From contig CAJTWU010000012.1 in the NCBI GenBank assembly GCA_910579975.1, forward strand, positions 1 through 56,376: a DNA stretch of 56,376 nucleotides, given 5' to 3'. The stretch is from an uncultured Vampirovibrio sp. (GTDB taxonomy: Bacteria; Cyanobacteriota; Vampirovibrionia; Gastranaerophilales; Gastranaerophilaceae). This document shows positions 21,344-30,148 of the stretch, piece by piece. Position 1 is the stretch's first letter. Each line of letters opens with the position of its first letter. The notes under the pieces were generated by a model, which saw only the letters and a list, made by a program, of their open reading frames with translations, had not been told where the DNA came from and did not search any database. The position numbers were made by a program, and so were the translations under genes.

Positions 21344-22714
21344 TTATTTAGCTTTGTTAATTTTATTTATTAAATCGACAATTTCAGCATCATTTCTAAT
21401 GTTTAGCGACTCTTTCATGCTCTTTATAGCATCAATTAAATCATCCATTGTGATTTTTGCGTTAGGGTCAATATTACCATTGCCGTCTTTTTTAACAACA
21501 CCACCGGCTTTTTTAAGAATTGCATTAAGTTTTCTAAATGAAAGGTCATGAGCTTCTAAGAATTGACATAATTCATCCAATTGAGCAGAATTAATATCTT
21601 TCAAACTATCATCCACAAGGCTCTTTTCACCATAACGCTTAACCATTGTTTGCTTAAGCTGTCCGGCTGTAGGATTTCCAACTCTTATATGTAAATCAAA
21701 TCTGTCTAACATTGGTCGGTCAAGCATTTTACCATCAGCCGTTGCTGCTTTTTTCGCATCAACCTCAAGGTTTGTTGCACCTAATGTAATAACATTTTTG
21801 CGTTTACCCAGCTTTTCTGTAAAACCTTTTTTGAATTCATTAAGCATATCATTAGAAATCTTGGCTCCGGAACCAGTGTCAACCATCATTACAGAGTCGA
21901 TTTCGTCTGCAAAGACAAAGATACGTTCCATTTCAGGGATTTGTTTACCTTCTTTGCGCGCTTTAGCAATCGCTTCAGCGATTTCTTTTTCATTACCGCG
22001 TTCAACAATATCTTTTCCTATTACTTCGCCTAATTCTTTTTGATATTTAACATACATTGCATCAGCATCAGTACAAATTTTATCAATAATTGCATTAATA
22101 TTCTTTTCAGTTTCACCAACATATTTATCTTTCATCTTGGTAACATCAAGAGTTGCAAATTTTGCTTTCGGGAACATATTTGAAATAGCTTTTGCAATTG
22201 TTGTTTTACCCGTTCCCGGAGGTCCGTAGAACAGAATTGAATTAACAGTTTCACCGCCTCTTTCGATAATTGTTTCTCTATTTTCTACTGTATATTTTAT
22301 TTGCTCCGCTAACTTTTTCAAGTCATCTGAAAGAGCCATATCTTCTATTTTTGCTGCTTTTGAAATATCTTCATAAATAGTTTTAATAGCATTTTCTGTT
22401 TTTTCGCTACCTTGCCTTGCAAAATATGCTGCTTGTTCTTTCAGGGTTTTCATCTGCTCTGCTGCAACCTGTTTATTAACTTTATGAGTTGCAAGACTAA
22501 TTAATGCCTGAATACCAAACGCTACAGCGCAACCAACACCCGCTAAAACACCGGCTTTCATCCATTTATCCTTGTTATCGGCTTTTTTCTGGGCATTCAT
22601 CATTTCAAATGAATCTCTTCCCATTGGTGGTAACTGTGCTTGTTGAACCGGTCTTTGATAAGTATCCGCTTTAAAGTTTGGTTTTTCTACATTAACACTT
22701 GGGATTTCTAACAT
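21344..22714 (-). CDS. Membrane-anchored AAA+ ATPase with N-terminal tag
   Basis: 456 residues. N-terminal tag LEIPSVNVEKPNFKADTYQR, one membrane helix (AGVLAGVGCAVAFGIQALIS, about 55-75), a coiled segment, then a complete AAA core: Walker A FYGPPGTGKTTIAKAI, Walker B FVFADEIDSVM, sensor 1 TLGATNLEVD, and Arg-finger region LDRPMLDRFDLHIRVG. The C-terminal lid ends with KSMKESLNIRN. It resembles FtsH-like AAA modules but has no HExxH protease. AAGGAA precedes the ATG. It is tandem with a second tagged AAA protein. Confidence 0.85.
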   Translation of the reverse strand: MLEIPSVNVEKPNFKADTYQRPVQQAQLPPMGRDSFEMMNAQKKADNKDKWMKAGVLAGVGCAVAFGIQALISLATHKVNKQVAAEQMKTLKEQAAYFARQGSEKTENAIKTIYEDISKAAKIEDMALSDDLKKLAEQIKYTVENRETIIERGGETVNSILFYGPPGTGKTTIAKAISNMFPKAKFATLDVTKMKDKYVGETEKNINAIIDKICTDADAMYVKYQKELGEVIGKDIVERGNEKEIAEAIAKARKEGKQIPEMERIFVFADEIDSVMMVDTGSGAKISNDMLNEFKKGFTEKLGKRKNVITLGATNLEVDAKKAATADGKMLDRPMLDRFDLHIRVGNPTAGQLKQTMVKRYGEKSLVDDSLKDINSAQLDELCQFLEAHDLSFRKLNAILKKAGGVVKKDGNGNIDPNAKITMDDLIDAIKSMKESLNIRNDAEIVDLINKINKAK

Positions 22715-22756
22715 AATAATTCCTTAAACTAATTACCTTCTACATATGTAAAAACA

Positions 22757-22782
22757 AAATGAGGCTTAAAATTGCCTCATTT
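22757..22782 (-). terminator. Terminator between the two AAA+ genes
   Basis: AAATGAGGC and GCCTCATTT frame an 8-nt loop, with a T-rich run after it on the minus strand. It ends the upstream AAA+ gene transcript. Confidence 0.75.
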
Positions 22783-22793
22783 GTTAAAATTTA

Positions 22794-23990
22794 TTAAGCT
22801 ACACTGCCACCTTTGAAAAAGTTTATCAGATAATCCAGAACTCCCGGTTTTTCTAAGAATTGAGCTACTTCTTCCTCTACTGATTGAGGTTTACCGATTG
22901 CTGCAGCCCATGTTTCTTTCCCGGCAATAACATTTGCAATATATGATGAGTCAAATTTTGTTGTGGTATCTTCAATTGAAGCTGCAAAATCACTCAATGA
23001 AGTATTAACTATACTTTCAACATCCCTTTGCACACCGTTTTTAGCATAAATGTCTTTTGCAAGTTTCTCCAATTCAGCTTCATTTCCAACTAAATCAGAA
23101 GCTGCTTTTGATTTTTTAAGGTGATATTTTAAAGAAGCTACAATTTCAGGAACTTCAGGTTTTTGGATTTCAAAAATACTTCCTAATCTGCTCAAAGTTG
23201 CCGGATCAAGATTTGCGCTATTAGGGTCAACATTTGTTGTACCGACAATTGTCAAGTTTGGAATATCTTTGATTGAGTCTAAACCATTTAAGAATGAGGT
23301 TCTATTTTGTCCTAAATGTAAATTATTAGAACCTAATTTATCAACATTGTTAATTAAGGAGTCAATTTCATTAAACGCTACAACATATTGTTTATCAGGG
23401 TTTTTCTTTGCGAGTTCTGCTAATTCTTTGAACTTATTTGTAATATTTACAGCTGTTTCACCAATATAAGCAGAAGATAATTCAGAGAATTGAACTTCAC
23501 CATATTCAGCACCCATTTCTTTAGCTAAAAGCTTAGCCGAAAAAGTTTTACCGGTACCGGTTGGACCCCAGAATAACACCATTCTCGGAGGAGTAGTTGC
23601 GCCGGCATATTCTGTAATATTAGATGGTTTCTTTAGCATTTTAACTGTTCGCTCAATGAAAGATTTTGCCTTAGGATTTACTGAACCATCTGTTAAAGCC
23701 GGCATGTTCTCAATCTTTGAAAAAGCAGTTTTGGCAGCTTTTTTCCCGCCAATTCTCATATATTGTAAAACAGATGTAACAGCCATTGTTACAAATGCAG
23801 CTGCAAGCGCAACTTGTGCACCAAGACCTATATTACGTTTTCTTTCTTCTTTTTTAATTCGTTTTTTCTGCTCATTCATCATTTGAAGAACAATTTCATC
23901 TTGAGTCATTGGCTGCTTTGGAACTTTTGGTTCAGCCTGAAACTTCGTATTATACTGTAACACAGCGCCGACATTTTGAATACCGTTCAT
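22794..23990 (-). CDS. Membrane-anchored AAA+ ATPase with altered Walker B and N-terminal tag
   Basis: 398 residues. Tag region MNGIQNVGAVLQYNTKFQAE, a charged helix (NEQKKRIKKEERKR), membrane helix LGAQVALAAAFVTMAVTSVL, then the AAA core: Walker A FWGPTGTGKTFSAKLL, Walker B region YVVAFNEIDSLI, sensor 1 IVGTTNVDP, Arg finger PATLSRLGSIF. The Walker B Asp that holds magnesium is Asn here (FNE in place of xDE), while the catalytic Glu stays. It may bind ATP but hydrolyse slowly, as in regulatory AAA partners. AAGGAG precedes the ATG. The neighbouring AAA protein may be its active partner (inference). Confidence 0.83.
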   Translation of the reverse strand: MNGIQNVGAVLQYNTKFQAEPKVPKQPMTQDEIVLQMMNEQKKRIKKEERKRNIGLGAQVALAAAFVTMAVTSVLQYMRIGGKKAAKTAFSKIENMPALTDGSVNPKAKSFIERTVKMLKKPSNITEYAGATTPPRMVLFWGPTGTGKTFSAKLLAKEMGAEYGEVQFSELSSAYIGETAVNITNKFKELAELAKKNPDKQYVVAFNEIDSLINNVDKLGSNNLHLGQNRTSFLNGLDSIKDIPNLTIVGTTNVDPNSANLDPATLSRLGSIFEIQKPEVPEIVASLKYHLKKSKAASDLVGNEAELEKLAKDIYAKNGVQRDVESIVNTSLSDFAASIEDTTTKFDSSYIANVIAGKETWAAAIGKPQSVEEEVAQFLEKPGVLDYLINFFKGGSVA

Positions 23991-24091
23991 AATAACTCCT
24001 TACACTTACACACTTTTATAAATCATGTAAAACAAAACATTGTAAGGAATTGACCTATTGTAAAGAATTGTAAAAAATTCTTTTTAAAACC

Positions 24092-24118
24092 TAAAGTTTT
24101 TCGGGAAAATGCCGATAA
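24092..24118 (+). promoter_or_regulatory. Sigma-28 (FliA) flagellar promoter
   Basis: TAAAGTTT, 11 bp, GCCGATAA: an exact match to the class 3 flagellar promoter consensus, 33 nt before the ATG of the next gene. Confidence 0.85.
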
Positions 24119-24151
24119 CAATATTAATAAAGGGACAATAAAGGAAAGAAT

Positions 24152-25144
24152 ATGGGATTAGCTTGCTCACAAATTAGACTATTGACGCTTACCACCCGCA
24201 AAGCAGATTGCGAGTTAGGTATCTCTTTAGATTCTATTCAAAAAATGGCTCTCACAAGAGAGCAATCATCTCTTTCCTCTGAATATTACAGCAAGTTACA
24301 GGCAAAAAAAGTTTGTTATTATGCTAATGGTCAATATAGTAAAATGGATTACCATCATTTGATGGGCGGCTTGAATTACATGGAAGTATTAAATGGCGCT
24401 TCATCTTTAAAATCAGACAATAATATGATACTTACAGATTATAAAGGACAAGTAGTTTTATCAGATGCTTACGCAAAAGCAATTACATCTGTTCTTGGTT
24501 CTGGTGCAATGGATCAAAACGGTAGAGGAGGAACTTTCTCTCAAGATAAGCTGCCTCAAATCTTAGCAGCAGTTCTTCCCGGGTTCAATGTTGAAGACAT
24601 AAAAGCTGTGATTGATAAAAAAGAATTAGAAGCACGCTCTTACAGTGCCACCACAACAAATACACTTAAAGGTATATCTACAGGTAAACAGGTAACCGTT
24701 GATAATACCGATAAAGCAAAATCAAAAATCGAACAACTTGTTGATTTCTATCTTCCAATTTTTCAATCAGCTGCTGCAAACGGCTGGACAACAGAATACA
24801 ACAAAGAAATGTCTTTAAACGAAGACTATGTTTCAGATGCACTTGTTACAGGTTCATTCCAGCTTGAACACGTCAATGATGTCGGTGAGTATGATGAAGG
24901 AACAACATTAACTTACTTTGTTACATCAGGTGCCGTTCAAACAAGAACTGATTCTGATACAAGAGAAGAAATTACAGCTTGGTACAACGCAGAAAAAGAA
25001 AGAATTGCTGAAAAAGAAAACTACATTGATATGCACATGTCCGATTTATCAACAGAACTTGAAGCAATCAATACAGAAATACAATCTATCCAATCATACA
25101 TCGATGACGCTATCCAGTCAGTATTTGACTGGGGTTCCGGCTAG
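24152..25144 (+). CDS. Sigma-28-controlled protein, unknown (flagellum-associated candidate)
   Basis: 330 residues, no signal peptide. It begins MGLACSQIRLLTLTTRKADC, a start I associate with Gastranaerophilales proteins though not with a function. The C-terminus is a long predicted coiled coil (EITAWYNAEKERIAEKENYI through LEAINTEIQSIQSYID) ending WGSG. The N-terminal half also has helical repeats. The perfect sigma-28 promoter puts it with flagellin, cap and motility genes. A flagellar export substrate, chaperone or alternative filament component would fit. AAAGGAAAG precedes the ATG. Confidence 0.75.
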   Translation: MGLACSQIRLLTLTTRKADCELGISLDSIQKMALTREQSSLSSEYYSKLQAKKVCYYANGQYSKMDYHHLMGGLNYMEVLNGASSLKSDNNMILTDYKGQVVLSDAYAKAITSVLGSGAMDQNGRGGTFSQDKLPQILAAVLPGFNVEDIKAVIDKKELEARSYSATTTNTLKGISTGKQVTVDNTDKAKSKIEQLVDFYLPIFQSAAANGWTTEYNKEMSLNEDYVSDALVTGSFQLEHVNDVGEYDEGTTLTYFVTSGAVQTRTDSDTREEITAWYNAEKERIAEKENYIDMHMSDLSTELEAINTEIQSIQSYIDDAIQSVFDWGSG

Positions 25145-25298
25145 GTGCTACGCACGTAGACAAGAGGCGGCAGACATTCCATTTAACTACAAGTTTGGAG
25201 TGCTACTACAAACCCGCCTTTGGAACAGACTACGGATGGGTTCGAGTTGGTTGGAGTTTAAAAGAATTTATTTTCCCTTTTCCTTTATTGATTATTAT

Positions 25299-25324
25299 AA
25301 AGGCTTACTTTTCAGTAAGCCTTT
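25299..25324. terminator. Bidirectional terminator
   Basis: AAAGGCTTAC-N6-GTAAGCCTTT with T-runs on the plus strand and A/T on the other side, between a convergent pair. The preceding 150 bp (25145-25298) hold no recognisable gene. Confidence 0.8.
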
Positions 25325-25328
25325 TTTA

Positions 25329-27101
25329 TTATTGTTTAACTGTACTCTTGATATGCAATTCTCTTAACTGCTGTAATGAAGCTTCACCAGGAGCATCACT
25401 CATCAAGCACTTAGCACTAGCGTTTTTAGGGAACGCAATAACGTCACGGATTGAGTCGGTTCTGCATAACAACGCAACCAATCTATCCAAACCGATTGCA
25501 AGACCGGCATGAGGCGGAGTACCATATTGAAGAGCATTAACCATAAATCCAAATTTTTCGGTAGCTTCTTCTTCTGTTAATCCTAATGCCTTGAAGATTT
25601 TCTTCTGAACTTCTGATGAGTGAATTCTTACAGAACCACCGCCTAATTCAGTACCGTTATAAACGATATCATAAGCAATTGATTTAACATTACCCAAATC
25701 ACCACTATCTAATTTATCCAAATCTTCTAGGTTTGGAGAAGTGAATGGGTGGTGCATAGCCATATATCGGCCTTCTTCCTCTGAGTATTCAAACATAGGG
25801 AAGTCCACAACCCAAAGAAGATTGTGTTTGCTTTCATCAATAAGGTTCAAAGATTTACCAAAATGTAATCTTAAACGACCCATAATATCATAAACAGCTT
25901 TTGGCTTATCAGCTACAAAGAAAATAATATCTCCGGCTTCAGCTTGAGCACGTTCTTGAATAGCTTTTGCTTGTTCTTCTGTAACAAACTTAAGAACAGG
26001 TGATTTAGCAGTACCGTCTTCGTTATAGATAATATTTGCCAAAGCTTTTGCACCAAATGATACAGCAAGCTTAGTAATATCATCAATATCTTTTCTTGAA
26101 TATTTAGCACCGCCCGGTATTCTGATACCACGAACAATACCGCCGTTTAGAAGAGTTTTCTTAACGATTTCAAATTCAGATTCAAGAATAATATCACCGA
26201 TATCAAATAATTCCAAACCAAATCTTGTATCAGGTTTATCTGAACCAAATCTATCCATTGCTTCTTGCCAAGGCATTTGAACAAACGGAGGTTTGATTTC
26301 AACACCCGCAGCTTTGAAAGCATCAACAAGAAGACCTTCAACAGTTTCGATAACATCTTGCTGTTCAACAAAAGATAACTCCATATCGATTTGAGTAAAT
26401 TCAGGTTGTCTGTCTGCTCTCAAATCTTCATCTCTAAAACATTTAGCGATTTGGTAATATCTTTCAATACCACCAACCATCAATAATTGCTTAAAGATTT
26501 GAGGAGATTGAGGTAAAGCAAAGAATTTACCTTCCTGAACACGGGATGGAACCAAATAATCACGTGCACCTTCAGGAGTTGTTTTAATCAAAATAGGAGT
26601 TTCAACTTCCAAGAAATCCTGACCGTTCAAGTAGTTTCTAACAGCCTGAACAATATTGTGTCTTGTAGTTAAGTTATGAAGCATTTTTTCATTTCTGATA
26701 TCAAGATATCTGTATTTTAGACGTATGTCTTCTGAAACACTATCATCACCTAAAACAAAAGGTAAAACTTTTGACTCAGAAAGGATTTGAACACTTTCAG
26801 GATACATTTCTACCTGACCTGTAGGATATTTTTCGTTATAAGTTTCTTCAGGTCTTCTTGTAACCTTACCTTTTACAGTAATAACATATTCACTTCTAAC
26901 TTTTTCTAAATCTTTATGAACAGACGGATTTATTTGAGGATTAGCAACGATTTGGAAAAAACCGCTTCTATCTCTAAGTTCAATAAACAAGATACCGCCA
27001 AGGTCACGAACAGTTGATACCCAGCCTGATAGAGTAACTTCTTCATTAATATTATTGAGGTTTAATTCACCGCAATTATGTGTTTTGATACGAGTTTTCA
27101 A
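25329..27101 (-). CDS. aspS: Aspartate--tRNA ligase
   Basis: 590 residues, bacterial length. N-terminal OB fold (VTLSGWVSTVRDLGGILFIE), class II motif 1 area FLEVETPILIKTTPEGARD, flipping loop FFALPQSPQ, motif 2 CFRDEDLRADRQPEFTQID, the bacterial GAD insert, and motif 3 GLAIGLDRLVALL. The start is TTG with AGGGAG upstream. Convergent with the sigma-28 gene. Confidence 0.96.
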   Translation of the reverse strand: MKTRIKTHNCGELNLNNINEEVTLSGWVSTVRDLGGILFIELRDRSGFFQIVANPQINPSVHKDLEKVRSEYVITVKGKVTRRPEETYNEKYPTGQVEMYPESVQILSESKVLPFVLGDDSVSEDIRLKYRYLDIRNEKMLHNLTTRHNIVQAVRNYLNGQDFLEVETPILIKTTPEGARDYLVPSRVQEGKFFALPQSPQIFKQLLMVGGIERYYQIAKCFRDEDLRADRQPEFTQIDMELSFVEQQDVIETVEGLLVDAFKAAGVEIKPPFVQMPWQEAMDRFGSDKPDTRFGLELFDIGDIILESEFEIVKKTLLNGGIVRGIRIPGGAKYSRKDIDDITKLAVSFGAKALANIIYNEDGTAKSPVLKFVTEEQAKAIQERAQAEAGDIIFFVADKPKAVYDIMGRLRLHFGKSLNLIDESKHNLLWVVDFPMFEYSEEEGRYMAMHHPFTSPNLEDLDKLDSGDLGNVKSIAYDIVYNGTELGGGSVRIHSSEVQKKIFKALGLTEEEATEKFGFMVNALQYGTPPHAGLAIGLDRLVALLCRTDSIRDVIAFPKNASAKCLMSDAPGEASLQQLRELHIKSTVKQ

Positions 27102-27200
27102 TTCTTAATCTCCCTATAAAAACTAATTTTGCTCTAAAATCGTAACAAAAACAGGGGGAAATGTAAAGAGTATTGGAAAGTAAAACTACACATCATGACT

Positions 27201-27515
27201 CTAACGCATACCTTCCATAATTAACTTTAGTGTATTCTCCATTTCTCTTGCTATTCCTTCTAATCCGATTTGAGTTGTTTTAATCATATCTTGTGTTTCT
27301 GTGCTTTTGCTATCCCAATCTTCTTTATTATTTTTTATAATATTCAAATTCTCAATCACAATTAAAAATCTCAGATAAACTAATGCATAAAATAGTATAA
27401 GTTCTTTCAAGACATTATACATCGCATCATTTATTTCCTTTCCTGCAAAGTTCTCATTATAAAAATCAAGTATTGATTTATAGCATAATTCAATAAACAT
27501 TTCTTTTGTTATCAT
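27201..27515 (-). CDS. Small helical protein, unknown
   Basis: 104 residues, mostly helix: a hydrophobic stretch LKELILFYALVYLRFLIVIE around 40-60 flanked by charged helices. AAGGAGGAAAATT before the ATG is the strongest ribosome site in this region. Divergent from an XRE regulator that may control it. No family recognised. Confidence 0.68.
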   Translation of the reverse strand: MITKEMFIELCYKSILDFYNENFAGKEINDAMYNVLKELILFYALVYLRFLIVIENLNIIKNNKEDWDSKSTETQDMIKTTQIGLEGIAREMENTLKLIMEGMR

Positions 27516-27637
27516 AATTTTCCTCCTTATCTTAATATTAAAAAACCTATTTTTTTATATCAACTGAAAAGAATAAGAAATTGTCTTAATTAGAACAGTT
27601 GAATGATAAAAGGATAAAACATAAAATACATTATATT

Positions 27638-27853
27638 ATGAATGAAGAACTTAGAACAAAAATCAAACTTGAAAGAAAAAAAAGACACCTATCTCAATTA
27701 GAACTTGCACTAATTGCAGAAATTGATAAAACCACTCTTTGGAAACTTGAAACAGGTAAAACTGAACCAACGTTTAAAACTCTTAAAAAAATTGCTAAAG
27801 CTTTTGACATGAATGTATTCTCTTTGATGGATGTTTCAAAAGTTGACTTGTAA
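27638..27853 (+). CDS. XRE-family HTH regulator
   Basis: 71 residues, a single HTH: TKIKLERKKRHLSQLELALI, DKTTLWKLETGKTEPTFKTL, KKIAKAFDMNVFSLMD. The ATG chosen keeps the standard domain start; a TTG 39 nt upstream would add 13 unlike residues. Probably autoregulatory with the divergent 104-residue gene. Confidence 0.8.
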   Translation: MNEELRTKIKLERKKRHLSQLELALIAEIDKTTLWKLETGKTEPTFKTLKKIAKAFDMNVFSLMDVSKVDL

Positions 27854-27911
27854 ATACATGGTATTGCAGAACCCGTTAAAATGCGCTATACTCATGTAAA
27901 CGGAGTAAGGT

Positions 27912-30134
27912 GTGAAAAAGTTATCTATCGCAATATACTGGCACATGCATCAGCCGGTTTACGAAATTGAAGGCACATATCTAATGCCATGGGCGCGTCT
28001 TCATGCTGTGAAAGATTACTTAGACATGGTTTTGGTTTTGGAAAAATTCCCGAAGCTGAAGCTCAATTTTGACGTCGTACCGGCGCTTATGGATACTATC
28101 GTTAACTACATAAACGGCTATCACGATATACACTCCGAACTCACCATATCAGACACCGAAAAACTTAGCGATGAAGAAAAATCTTTTATACTCAACAATT
28201 TTTTCAGCCCGAAGTTTGAAACAATGCTTTATAAAAGCGAAAACTATAAAGCTCTTTATCAAAAACGCTTTTCAAAAGATGTATGCGATATCAACGATTT
28301 TTCGGCTCAAGAACTCTCCGATTTAATGGCATTGTTTAATCTTGTCTGGATTGACCCTGTTCATGATGATAGATATCCAAGGATTAAAGAGCTCTGGAAA
28401 AAACAGTATAATTACACCCTTGAAGATAGAATTGAAATAATAAATATACATCGGCAAATAATTAAAGAAATTATACCGACATACAAAAAATACATTGATG
28501 AAGGAAGAATTGAACTTACAACAAGCGCCTATTATCACTCAATTTTACCAATCTTAATTGACCTAAAAGCTTCCACAAAAAATACATTCACAACCGAAGG
28601 CTTACCGCCCGCGCTTGGAATGCTGGATGATGCAAGAAAACAAATAAGAATGGCTCTTGATAAAGTTGAAGAAATTATGGGCGTACGCCCAAAAGGATTT
28701 TGGCCGCCCGAGCTATGTCTAGGACCCAAAACACTTAACCTTCTTGCAAAAGAAGGTATTGAATGGACTATTTCTGATGAAGGAATTCTTTCAGACTCAA
28801 TAAATTTTGACTTCATAAGAGATTTTAAAGGCAACCTCAATGACCCTTATCACCTTACGAAAGTCTACGAGTATCAAACAAAAACAAAGCCGATAGATGT
28901 TATATTTAGAGACCGTTCTATTCCAAATTTAATAAATTTTGAATACGCAGGAATTGACTCAAAAATGGCTGCAAATGATTTGTTTGACAAAATCAAAGTC
29001 ATACAAAACAAGCTTTTGGTTTCACCGGACCAAACCCATTTGCTTACAATAGCTCTTGACGGCGAAAACTGTTGGGAAAACTACCAGAATGACGGTAACG
29101 ATTTTCTTGCACATATTTATTCACTTATAGAAACAGATGATACATTAGAAACAGTCTTAATTTCAGACTATATAAAAAAAGACAGACACAAAAAAACTCT
29201 TAACAAAATTTATTCAGGCTCATGGATTGACAAAACTTTCCAATATTGGATTGGAGAACCAACCAAAAATAAAGCGTGGAGTTATCTTAAACACACTAAA
29301 GATGTTTATGAGTATTTTGCAAAACAAAACAAAAACTATCCGCACCTTAATGCTGCTTATCATGAGTTAATGATTGCTCAAGGAAGCGACTGGTTCTGGT
29401 GGTATGGAGAGCCAAATAATTCAGGGCAAGATTTTGTTTTTGATTATATGTTTAGAGAAAGACTTAAAAATGTTTACCTTATTTTAGGTCTTGAACCGCC
29501 TGAATATTTGAATAACTCTTTAATTACCAAAGTCGAAATGCCTTTAAAACATCCGACAAGAATGATTTCACCAAAAATGAACGGTCTTGCAGAAAGTGTT
29601 GATGATTGGTATTATTCAGGAAATATTTCTTTACTCGATGGACCTGTTTACAGAGAAAGCAAAAATGTCGACAAAATACTTTTTGGCTGTGATGAAAACA
29701 ATATTTATTTTAGATTAAACGTAAACAAAGGCAGCGGTGAAACTGCTATAATTAGCAAAATCAGCCAATTTTATATTTATCTCAGAAATGCAACCGATAT
29801 TAAAAATCGTGCATTTATAAGGCTAATTAGCAAAACAGATAATCCGTATCCGATTTTAAAAGAAAAATTTGAACATGAGATTACTTTAACACTAATAAAA
29901 GATACTCTTTATCCGCCAAGACTAGCAACATGTCTTCATCCAAATATCTGGACACTAGCCAATCCGGAAGAAGTAAGTATTGTATATAAAGATGTAATTG
30001 ACTTAACCATTCCATTTAATATGTTAGGTATTAAAAAAGGAGAAACTGTAGAATTTTTCCTTGCAAATACCGACTCCGGAGTTAAGAACACATACATTCC
30101 TCAAGAAATTTTATTGTCTTTAACAAGGGAATAA
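27912..30134 (+). CDS. GH57 family glycoside hydrolase/glucanotransferase
   Basis: 740 residues. GH57 motifs: YWHMHQPVYE at the N-terminus, a central TSAYYHSILP, GFWPPELCLGP with the Glu nucleophile, ALDGENCWENY with the Asp acid, and GSDWFWWYGE. The C-terminal 170 residues form a beta-rich accessory domain. Members act on alpha-1,4 glucans as amylase, transferase or branching enzyme. With glgC and the GH77 gene this indicates glycogen turnover. GTG start with GGAG upstream. DUF1957-type branching enzyme is the main alternative. Confidence 0.9.
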   Translation: MKKLSIAIYWHMHQPVYEIEGTYLMPWARLHAVKDYLDMVLVLEKFPKLKLNFDVVPALMDTIVNYINGYHDIHSELTISDTEKLSDEEKSFILNNFFSPKFETMLYKSENYKALYQKRFSKDVCDINDFSAQELSDLMALFNLVWIDPVHDDRYPRIKELWKKQYNYTLEDRIEIINIHRQIIKEIIPTYKKYIDEGRIELTTSAYYHSILPILIDLKASTKNTFTTEGLPPALGMLDDARKQIRMALDKVEEIMGVRPKGFWPPELCLGPKTLNLLAKEGIEWTISDEGILSDSINFDFIRDFKGNLNDPYHLTKVYEYQTKTKPIDVIFRDRSIPNLINFEYAGIDSKMAANDLFDKIKVIQNKLLVSPDQTHLLTIALDGENCWENYQNDGNDFLAHIYSLIETDDTLETVLISDYIKKDRHKKTLNKIYSGSWIDKTFQYWIGEPTKNKAWSYLKHTKDVYEYFAKQNKNYPHLNAAYHELMIAQGSDWFWWYGEPNNSGQDFVFDYMFRERLKNVYLILGLEPPEYLNNSLITKVEMPLKHPTRMISPKMNGLAESVDDWYYSGNISLLDGPVYRESKNVDKILFGCDENNIYFRLNVNKGSGETAIISKISQFYIYLRNATDIKNRAFIRLISKTDNPYPILKEKFEHEITLTLIKDTLYPPRLATCLHPNIWTLANPEEVSIVYKDVIDLTIPFNMLGIKKGETVEFFLANTDSGVKNTYIPQEILLSLTRE

Positions 30135-30142
30135 GCTATAAT
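30114..30142 (+). promoter_or_regulatory. Promoter inside the end of the GH57 gene; sets a leaderless start
   Basis: TTGTCT, 17 bp, TATAAT, then 6 nt to the ATG of the next gene. Transcription should begin at or next to that ATG. Confidence 0.6.
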
Positions 30143-30148
30143 CATCTT

